In this document: positions 6,059 through 11,430 of the stretch, piece by piece
Layout of the letters: every line of letters begins with the position of its first letter
How positions within the stretch are numbered: position 1 is the stretch's first letter
DNA from: Alistipes sp.
Lineage (GTDB): Bacteria; Bacteroidota; Bacteroidia; Bacteroidales; Rikenellaceae
Direction of reading: 5' to 3'
Length of the DNA: 11,430 nt
Assembly (NCBI GenBank): GCA_017629615.1
Contig: JAGBWT010000100.1
Location: 1-11,430, forward strand
The notes under the pieces: model-generated
Databases searched by the model: none
The model's input: only the letters and a program-made list of their open reading frames with translations
Told to the model about the DNA's origin: nothing
Position numbers and translations under genes: made by a program

Positions 6059-7331
6059 AAGTCGGCTCTTTTATATCAATAATCTCGTAAAGCAAACCCT
6101 TGCTCTTGCCCTTTTCGAGCAGCGAAGGGAGTATCGGCAAATCGCCCTCCGAGACGTGTGGCAACTTACCATAAGGGTCGATACCCATAAGCAGATATAC
6201 GGTACCTATCAGGTCGCAAGGACGCACAGGGCGTTCGGCAACCTTCTCGCCCGTCTTGTCGCTCTTGCCGACAACCTTGCCACCGTGAAATCCGCCACCC
6301 GCAACCAAATAGCTGAACACTGTGCCAAAGTGAGCGCGACCACCATTCCACGGAGCCTCCCACAGCACCTTCGGTGTACGACCGAACTCGCCACCGCAAA
6401 GAATGATAGTGCTGTCGAGCAGACCGCGCGCGTCCAAATCGGCAATCAGGGCCGACAGCGCCTTATCGAGTTGCGGCAACATCGTATTCATCTTCTGAAA
6501 ATGCTTCTTGTGGGTATCCCAACCCGTCATACGGACATTGACAAACGGCACACCTGCCTCGACCAATCGTCGAGCCACGAGGCACGACTGTCCGAGACGC
6601 GACTTTCCGTATCGCTGGCGCACAGAGTCGGGTTCGTTGGCGAGATTAAAGACCTCGCGACTCTCACCCCAAATAAACTCCATATTGATATTACGCAGTG
6701 AGTCTATCTGCTGCTTGTCCATTGGCAGGGTCTCAAAACGGTCGAGCAATGCCATACGTCGCTCCATTCGTTCGCGGTCGGTATATTGATTTACCACACC
6801 CTCGACCTCGTAGTTTGCCGACTCGGGTTTTCCGCCCGTATCGAACGACTTGTACTCGTTGCCGAGAAATCCGCCCTCGTTGAAGCGGCTATTGGCACTT
6901 GTCAGCGAAATGTAGCACGGCAGAACGCCCTTGTAGCTATCGCGCATCATATATGATATGACCGCACCAAACGACGGATAGACAACCGCGCCACCCGAAG
7001 TATCGCCCGTAATCATCGCATAGTGGCCCGTTTCGTGGGCATTGCTACCGTGAGTCAGGCTTCGGATAAGCGAATACTTGTCGGCCATAGTAGCCAGCAG
7101 AGGCAACTTCTCGCCAATCTCGATACCCTCGACATTGGTCTTGCAGACCCCCTTATAACTTCCGTAGTAGTTGCGGCCCTGACTCGGTTTGGGGTCGAAC
7201 GTGTCGGTTTGCGCCGGGCCTCCGTCCAGATATATCAGAATTACAGACTTTGCCTTTTGGGCCTCGGCACCAAAACAGATAGCAAGCAGTAACGTCAGTG
7301 TCAAATATACTCTCTTCATAGCGTTGTTCAT
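6048..7331 (-). CDS. exported DUF1501 family protein (alkaline-phosphatase-like fold)
   Basis: This 427-residue member of the DUF1501 family is a distant relative of sulfatases and alkaline phosphatases with unknown substrate. A Sec signal peptide covers about 1-24 (or from Met5), ending GAEA. Family motifs are clear: LDGGPAQTDTFDPKP at 35-49, HGSNAHETGHYAMITG at 94-109, GWDTHKKHF at 270-278, GEFGRTPK at 314-321 and GRAHFGTVFSYLVAGGG at 331-347. Planctomycete members usually read GRDH where this one has GRAH (Ala333), possibly losing a functional Asp; this comparison is from memory. They also often carry a twin-arginine leader, which is absent here. Its ATG overlaps the stop of the DUF1549/DUF1553 gene by one base (TAATG), and its own end overlaps the PPC-domain gene. 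It is probably periplasmic or surface-exposed and works with both neighbours. Confidence 0.88.
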   Translation of the reverse strand: MNNAMKRVYLTLTLLLAICFGAEAQKAKSVILIYLDGGPAQTDTFDPKPSQGRNYYGSYKGVCKTNVEGIEIGEKLPLLATMADKYSLIRSLTHGSNAHETGHYAMITGDTSGGAVVYPSFGAVISYMMRDSYKGVLPCYISLTSANSRFNEGGFLGNEYKSFDTGGKPESANYEVEGVVNQYTDRERMERRMALLDRFETLPMDKQQIDSLRNINMEFIWGESREVFNLANEPDSVRQRYGKSRLGQSCLVARRLVEAGVPFVNVRMTGWDTHKKHFQKMNTMLPQLDKALSALIADLDARGLLDSTIILCGGEFGRTPKVLWEAPWNGGRAHFGTVFSYLVAGGGFHGGKVVGKSDKTGEKVAERPVRPCDLIGTVYLLMGIDPYGKLPHVSEGDLPILPSLLEKGKSKGLLYEIIDIKEPTYEK

Positions 7332-8743
7332 TAGTGGTTATAGAGAAATTCGTTACTGTTTATCTGGGCCCACACAATATCGATTGCCACCTCGTCCAAT
7401 GGCAACCCCGACTGCTCGGCATACTCCTTGTAGAGGGCCACCTCCTGCGGTGTTGCCCGCCTCGACAGCACCCTCAACGTGATGGCATTGGCAATGGATT
7501 CGATATTCGTGTTATTGAGATAGAGTTTTTGCAAAGCAGAACTTTTGCGGATACGTCGTTCGAGTTGCGACGAGTTCATCAGGTAGAGCAACTGTCGCGA
7601 GGTGATAGCGTTGTTGCGCTGGCTCTCCAACGACACGTCGCGCGACACCTTACCAAAGAGCTCCAACTCCGACGACGATACCGTCGCATCGCCCAAGTGG
7701 GTAGACCTTGTACGTGGCGGATAGAAGGTAAATGGTTCGGGAACTCGGCTGCTATATGTACTCCAAATGCCCGTCACCGAAGCCAACGCATCGACGATAA
7801 CCTCGGCAGGCAGACGCTGTGGCTGGTAATCGCCCACAGGTGCCGCAGGCGAGTTAAACTGCTCCGACAACAATATGCGCTTCATCAACGCCCTTACGTC
7901 GAAGCCGCTATCAATAAATTCGTCGGTCAGTTCTTTCAACAGTTGCGGGTCGGAAGGCTTGTTGTCGGCTCGCCAATCGTCGGGCTCATTCACGATGCCT
8001 TTGCCAAAGACCCAATACCACATTCTATTCACCATAACCTCCGCAAAGCGGCGATTATTGCGCGACGTGAGCCATTCAACATAGGCCTCACGCCAATCAC
8101 TGCCGGCCGTCAGACGGAGTGTCGTACCGTCCTCCAAAATCGTACTCTGCCACGGCACGCTCTGATAGTAGTCTACATAGACTATCTCCTCCTTCCACTC
8201 TTTGGTCGATTTGTACCTAATCTGCGCAAAGCATTGATGGCCATTATCCGTACAATTTCTGTTACCCAGGAAGAGCAGGTTGATATTGGCATAGATATTT
8301 TTTGACGTTCGCTTCTGAAATCCGCGATAGAAGTTCGAGGCCGGAGCGCGGAAGTTGCTACCCTCCGACAAGAGCAACTCGCGCACCATCTTGTCGTATG
8401 GCACATTGTTGAGCAGCTGCTCATATATCCAGCGGTTGTATGCCTGCACACCGTTGGGCCACAAATTGCTCGGGAACTCCGACTTGATGCGCAGAATATC
8501 GCCCCAGCGCATCTGCATATATCGCAAACCGAGTTCGCTCGTCAGCAGTCGGTCGATAAGCACCTCACGCTTGTTGGCACGAGTATTATCGAGAAATTTC
8601 TCACAAGCCTGTGCCGACGGCAGTGCGCCCGTAATGGTCAGGTGCGCACGTCGGAAAAAGACATCGTCGCGACACCTATCCGCAGCCACGGTCTGCACCA
8701 TAGCCAACAACAGACCAACAATCAACATTACAACTTTTCTCAT
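7331..8743 (-). CDS. exported compact DUF1549/DUF1553 protein (Planctomycete-type)
   Basis: This 470-residue exported protein has a signal peptide at 1-21. The DUF1549 (PSD1) domain covers about 24-195 and is marked by FFRRAHLTITGALPSAQACE (29-48), the WIYEQLLNNVPYDKMVRELL stretch (105-124) and SNFYRGF (136-142). The DUF1553 (PSD2) part starts near 217, with NRRFAEVMVNRMWYWVFGKG at 230-249, a degraded FGK..R at 363-368, LSRRATPQEV at 426-435 and the family's typical end WAQINSNEFLYNH. Planctomycete members are mostly 700-1100 residues and often carry an N-terminal cytochrome domain; this one lacks it. The usual CxxCH-type site in DUF1549 is replaced by CTDNGHQC at 164-171. No enzymatic activity is established for the family. 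It starts 4 bases after the stop codon of the upstream gene and shares one base with the next. Confidence 0.87.
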   Translation of the reverse strand: MRKVVMLIVGLLLAMVQTVAADRCRDDVFFRRAHLTITGALPSAQACEKFLDNTRANKREVLIDRLLTSELGLRYMQMRWGDILRIKSEFPSNLWPNGVQAYNRWIYEQLLNNVPYDKMVRELLLSEGSNFRAPASNFYRGFQKRTSKNIYANINLLFLGNRNCTDNGHQCFAQIRYKSTKEWKEEIVYVDYYQSVPWQSTILEDGTTLRLTAGSDWREAYVEWLTSRNNRRFAEVMVNRMWYWVFGKGIVNEPDDWRADNKPSDPQLLKELTDEFIDSGFDVRALMKRILLSEQFNSPAAPVGDYQPQRLPAEVIVDALASVTGIWSTYSSRVPEPFTFYPPRTRSTHLGDATVSSSELELFGKVSRDVSLESQRNNAITSRQLLYLMNSSQLERRIRKSSALQKLYLNNTNIESIANAITLRVLSRRATPQEVALYKEYAEQSGLPLDEVAIDIVWAQINSNEFLYNH

Positions 8744-8747
8744 AATA

Positions 8748-9857
8748 TCACGAGATTAAAATACCCTCAATTTCAACCAAAAGTTCGCTTCGGCACACAT
8801 CGGCTATCGTATAGACCGTTGCCACCTGCGGATATGCCTGCTCGACAACCGACCTCACACAGTCGTAATCCTCGGCACGCTTTATAAAGACTTGGAGTTT
8901 CGCGCAACGCAGGTCGTAGGCCTTGCAGCCAAACCGCACAAGATTCTCCTTCGACACAAGATATTCGATATTCTCAATCGTCTTGATGGTTTGCAGCCTT
9001 GCCGACGAACGGTCCACGCTCTCCTCGCCTCGGATTGCCGCCGTACCCGACACAAAACAACACGCACCATCGGCCCGCTCAATCAACTTTGCGCGCTCGA
9101 ACTTCGGGGTACTCTTCACGGCATCGACCGCCTCGTCGATAAGCACGCTCTTTGAATAGATGTGGGCCGCAACCTGCAACGGATTGTCGATTGGATATAC
9201 CCCACCGCGCACACTCCGATAGGCGATAGCGCCAACAACGATTCCCTCGCCCACAGCTCCTATACCCGTTGCCGCAGGGTAGCCGTTGCGCCACCCGCCC
9301 TTTGCGTAGTAGCGAGTGCGGGCATCGTTAAACTCCTGATAATTTTGCTTTCCGTCGCGACACGCGACAATATTGCCTATATAGTTCCATTGGCGCACAA
9401 TGTCATCGACCTCAAACCCATTGGCCGACAGCACCCCGTCCAATCGGGCAAATACCTCCTCGCTCTGGCAGGACACACTCTCCGAGAAGTCGGAGGCTGC
9501 GATACCCTCGACAAAGAGCAGGCTCTCCTCGTCGCTATCCACTCGGCCATAGCATACGCCATCGCGCTCCTCGATTTTAGGCTCGGAGGAGTGGTCGAGA
9601 GCGTAGATTTCGAGAGCAAAACCGCCTTTCGGCAGGAGAGGTTGGGGGATAAGTGTTACGGGGACTCTTCGGCCAAGCAACTTCGCAACAGCACTTTTCA
9701 GGTTGGAGAGCAGCGCGTGATACTCCATCTCGTCGCTTACACCACAGCATACAACTCCGCACACCGCACCCAACGGAACGTCGGCCAATGCCGCTCCGAC
9801 ACAAGCAAATTGTGGGTCGCAGACCTCTATGGTCGAAGTGTAAATCCTAAATCCCAT
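8748..9857 (-). CDS. FkbO/Hyg5 chorismatase-like protein (YjgF/RidA-like fold)
   Basis: This 369-residue protein has no signal peptide or membrane segment and is therefore cytosolic. It is the first gene of the operon. It resembles chorismatases of the FkbO/Hyg5/XanB2 group, which hydrolyse chorismate or convert it to a hydroxybenzoate. Matching elements are IVRQWNYIGNI (153-163), YQEFNDARTRYY (173-184), YPAATGIGAVGEG (193-205), PKFERAKLIE (251-260), CCFVSGTAAIRGEESV (266-281) and the end IADVCRSELLVEIEG (351-365). The terminal Glu-rich motif is shared with RidA proteins. Cys355 may correspond to the Cys needed by Hyg5-type enzymes to form 3-hydroxybenzoate; this is from memory and unaligned. 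The N-terminal 150 residues are less conserved. Other YjgF-like activities remain possible. It ends 4 bases before the DUF1549/DUF1553 gene. Confidence 0.72.
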   Translation of the reverse strand: MGFRIYTSTIEVCDPQFACVGAALADVPLGAVCGVVCCGVSDEMEYHALLSNLKSAVAKLLGRRVPVTLIPQPLLPKGGFALEIYALDHSSEPKIEERDGVCYGRVDSDEESLLFVEGIAASDFSESVSCQSEEVFARLDGVLSANGFEVDDIVRQWNYIGNIVACRDGKQNYQEFNDARTRYYAKGGWRNGYPAATGIGAVGEGIVVGAIAYRSVRGGVYPIDNPLQVAAHIYSKSVLIDEAVDAVKSTPKFERAKLIERADGACCFVSGTAAIRGEESVDRSSARLQTIKTIENIEYLVSKENLVRFGCKAYDLRCAKLQVFIKRAEDYDCVRSVVEQAYPQVATVYTIADVCRSELLVEIEGILIS

Positions 9858-9892
9858 AACACCGCAGTTGGTTCTTTATCATATAAGAGACC

Positions 9893-9912
9893 TTTAACCC
9901 TAAAAGGTTAAA
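9893..9912. promoter_or_regulatory. small inverted repeat upstream of the four-gene operon
   Basis: TTTAACC (9893-9899) and GGTTAAA (9906-9912) form a perfect 7-bp inverted repeat with a 6-base centre. It lies in the 96-base gap between lpdA and the chorismatase-like gene, 36 bases from the latter's start. It could be an operator or a weak terminator for lpdA; no U-tract follows in the leftward direction. I see no convincing promoter in this gap, only a TATATGAT (9885-9878 on the - strand), so read-through from lpdA is possible. Confidence 0.35.
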
Positions 9913-9953
9913 TCGACAACAAATTTTCGGACGCCCTATGTTGTGGTTACCGA

Positions 9954-11315
9954 CTATTTGATTGCGAAGGCCGTCTCCTTGAAGATTTCCGACACCGTCG
10001 GGTGAGGGAACACCACTCTCTCCAACTCTTTGAGCGTCATCTTCATCTCGATTGCCATACAAGCGCCATAAATCATCTCGCTCGATGGATTGCCGAGCAT
10101 ATGCACACCCAGCACCACATCGTCGCTCTCGCCTACAAGCACCTTGCAGACTCCGTTACCGCGCTCATTCTCGGCAACAAAACGGCCCGCATAGGCCATT
10201 GGCAGCGAGGCAACCTTATAGGCCACACCTTTGGCCTTGGCGCTCTCCTCGGTCAGGCCGACACCGCTAATCTCGGGGTTGGTATAGACAACGCCGGGGA
10301 TTGCATCGTAGCTCATCGAGTCCTCGACTCCCGTCAGGTTATTAACCACAACTTCGCCCTCGCGACTTGCCGTATGGGCCAAGAGCGAAAAGCCCGTAAC
10401 ATCGCCTGCGGCATAGACTCCTGCGACATTGGTGCGCATCTTCTCATCGACCTTGATACCACCCTTATACAGCTCTACGCCCAGCGTCTCCAAGCCAAAG
10501 CCCGAAGTTACCGCACGACGACCCACGCTAACCAAAACTCTATCGCCGACCACCGTATGCTCGACGCCCTCGCTATCCTCGTATGTGACCTCGCCTCCGT
10601 TGATTTTGGTCACACGGCAAGAGAGGTTGAATGCAACACCCTTCTTGGCGTACATATCTCGCAACATTGCGCTCAACTCCTTGTCCAAGCCGCCCAAAAT
10701 CTCGGGCAACATCTCCACGACCGTCACCTTTGTTCCGAGGCTGTTATAGAGGCTTGCGAACTCCATACCGATTACGCCGCCACCGATAATAACAAGGCTC
10801 TCGGGTTGCTCCGTCAGGGCCAATATCTCGCGATTGGTCACAACAATATCGCCAGCCTCCTGCAACCCCGCGATTGGGGGAACAAAGGCCTCCGAGCCTG
10901 TACAAATGAGCAGATTTGCAGCCTCGAAAAGTTCGTCGTTGCAACGAATTTTGATAGCCCCCTCCGAGCGACCCTCGATTGTCGCCTGGCCCTTAACGAC
11001 CTGCACGCCACAAGCCCTCATCTTGGCCCCTACGCCACCAACCAATCGACGCACAACCCTGTTTTTGCGCTCCATAATCTTACCAAAATCGAAGGTGGCA
11101 TCTTTTGCAAAGACACCATATTTGTCGCCATTGACAGCATTGTCGTAGACCTTTGCGCTATAAAGCAACGTCTTGGTCGGGATACAGCCCTCGTTCAGGC
11201 AGACGCCACCCAACTCGCGCTTCTCGAAAAGCACCACCTTCAAACCTTTGCTACCAGCTCGCTCGGCGGCCACATACCCCGCAGGGCCTCCGCCAATAAT
11301 TGCCAAATCAATCAT
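9954..11315 (-). CDS. lpdA: dihydrolipoyl dehydrogenase (E3)
   Basis: This complete 453-residue flavoprotein disulfide reductase oxidises dihydrolipoamide with NAD+. It serves as the E3 component of 2-oxo-acid dehydrogenases or the glycine cleavage system. The FAD-binding IIGGGPAGYVAAE is at 6-18. The redox disulfide GGVCLNEGCIPTK (36-48) carries Cys39 and Cys44. The NAD-binding VIIGGGVIGMEFASLY is at 175-190. The second FAD contact YAAGDVTG is at 301-308, and the C-terminal HPTVSE supplies the His438-Glu443 pair. No lipoyl domain is fused to it. No E1, E2 or glycine-cleavage gene is in the window, so which complex it serves cannot be told. The start is set by the GGGPAG motif, which needs only a few residues before it. 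Confidence 0.96.
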   Translation of the reverse strand: MIDLAIIGGGPAGYVAAERAGSKGLKVVLFEKRELGGVCLNEGCIPTKTLLYSAKVYDNAVNGDKYGVFAKDATFDFGKIMERKNRVVRRLVGGVGAKMRACGVQVVKGQATIEGRSEGAIKIRCNDELFEAANLLICTGSEAFVPPIAGLQEAGDIVVTNREILALTEQPESLVIIGGGVIGMEFASLYNSLGTKVTVVEMLPEILGGLDKELSAMLRDMYAKKGVAFNLSCRVTKINGGEVTYEDSEGVEHTVVGDRVLVSVGRRAVTSGFGLETLGVELYKGGIKVDEKMRTNVAGVYAAGDVTGFSLLAHTASREGEVVVNNLTGVEDSMSYDAIPGVVYTNPEISGVGLTEESAKAKGVAYKVASLPMAYAGRFVAENERGNGVCKVLVGESDDVVLGVHMLGNPSSEMIYGACMAIEMKMTLKELERVVFPHPTVSEIFKETAFAIK

Positions 11316-11341
11316 CGCTATATAATTTTTAATTTTTAGTG

Positions 11342-11367
11342 TTTATATGTAAACTACACAATATCAA
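11342..11367 (-). promoter_or_regulatory. possible promoter/operator for lpdA at the end of the repeat
   Basis: On the - strand, TTGATA (11367-11362), the end of repeat copy 3, lies 14 bases ahead of TATAAA (11347-11342), and the ATG is at 11315. The layout parallels that before pnuT. The -10-like box overlaps a small palindrome GTTTA-TATG-TAAAC (11341-11354) that could bind a regulator. The short spacing makes this a weak call. Confidence 0.3.
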
Positions 11368-11430
11368 CCCCTTATCACTGATAGGCATCATTGCTCGCGG
11401 CCAAATGCCGCGTTTACAAATCTGACCCAC
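11361..11430 (-). repeat. dispersed repeat, copy 3 (upstream of lpdA, runs to window edge)
   Basis: Read on the - strand from the window end, this begins GTGGGTCAGATTTGTAAA, forms the perfect hairpin CGCGGC-ATTTG-GCCGCG (11412-11396) and ends in GGTTGATAT. It is the inverted counterpart of copy 2 at 2588-2657, gap-free, with about 56 of 70 bases identical. It points at lpdA and ends 45 bases before the start codon. The repeat probably continues beyond the window, because copy 2 is preceded by a G/C-rich palindrome. Confidence 0.85.

Noticed and set aside
7334..8305. A 323-codon + strand open frame opposite the DUF1549/DUF1553 gene
   Set aside because: It is antisense to a gene with many family motifs, has no ribosome-binding site or recognisable product, and has no promoter.
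9618..9660. A CCCCCAACCTCTCC-like stretch inside the chorismatase-like gene (residues about 68-80, IPQPLLPKGGF), resembling a dispersed repeat inserted in frame
   Set aside because: A QP...GG.ALE segment is expected at this place in YjgF-like proteins and the surrounding frame is intact, so the resemblance is probably chance. Comparison with orthologs would settle it.
10002..11339. A 445-codon open frame on the + strand opposite lpdA
   Set aside because: It is entirely antisense to a complete, well-conserved dihydrolipoyl dehydrogenase; its translation has no recognisable domain, and the open frame follows from the codon use of the real gene.

Overview
The window looks like chromosomal DNA of an intestinal-type member of the Bacteroidales (Alistipes or a relative is a guess, not shown). 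The evidence is a TonB-dependent receptor downstream of a TPP riboswitch, a promoter of the Bacteroidetes TTTG / TAnnTTTG type, A/T-rich leaders without strong Shine-Dalgarno sequences, and short G/C-rich dispersed repeats typical of this phylum. Eight protein genes are supported: three on the + strand (182-3898) and five on the - strand (3974-11315). A perfect 12-bp hairpin at 3920-3948 separates the two convergent blocks.

Left block (1-3898): thiamine uptake. A promoter (4-36) leads into a TPP riboswitch (46-132), then an outer-membrane TonB-dependent receptor (OMR1 type, 182-2428) and an inner-membrane PnuC-family transporter (PnuT type, 2700-3263). Together they would carry thiamine across both membranes and be shut off by TPP. 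The 271-bp gap between them holds repeats: a 16-bp inverted repeat spanning the receptor stop codon, a G/C-rich palindrome, and two copies of a hairpin-plus-tail repeat. A lipoprotein gene of unknown function (3332-3898) follows and has its own very good sigma-54 (-24/-12) promoter, so it is probably regulated separately.

Middle block (3974-9857, - strand): a tightly packed four-gene operon, read right to left. It encodes a cytosolic FkbO/Hyg5 chorismatase-like protein, a compact exported DUF1549/DUF1553 protein, an exported DUF1501 (alkaline-phosphatase-like) protein, and an exported protein with IPT/Ig-like and PPC domains. The last three form the gene trio that is abundant in Planctomycetes and still has no assigned function. 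Finding it here in reduced form, without the CxxCH motif and headed by a chorismatase-like gene, is the most interesting feature of the window.

Right block (9954-11315, - strand): a complete dihydrolipoyl dehydrogenase gene (lpdA). Its upstream region contains a third copy of the dispersed repeat seen before pnuT. In both places the repeat points toward the gene and ends in a TTGAT sequence about 50 bp before the start codon.

No tRNA, rRNA, CRISPR array, insertion-sequence transposase or phage gene was seen.
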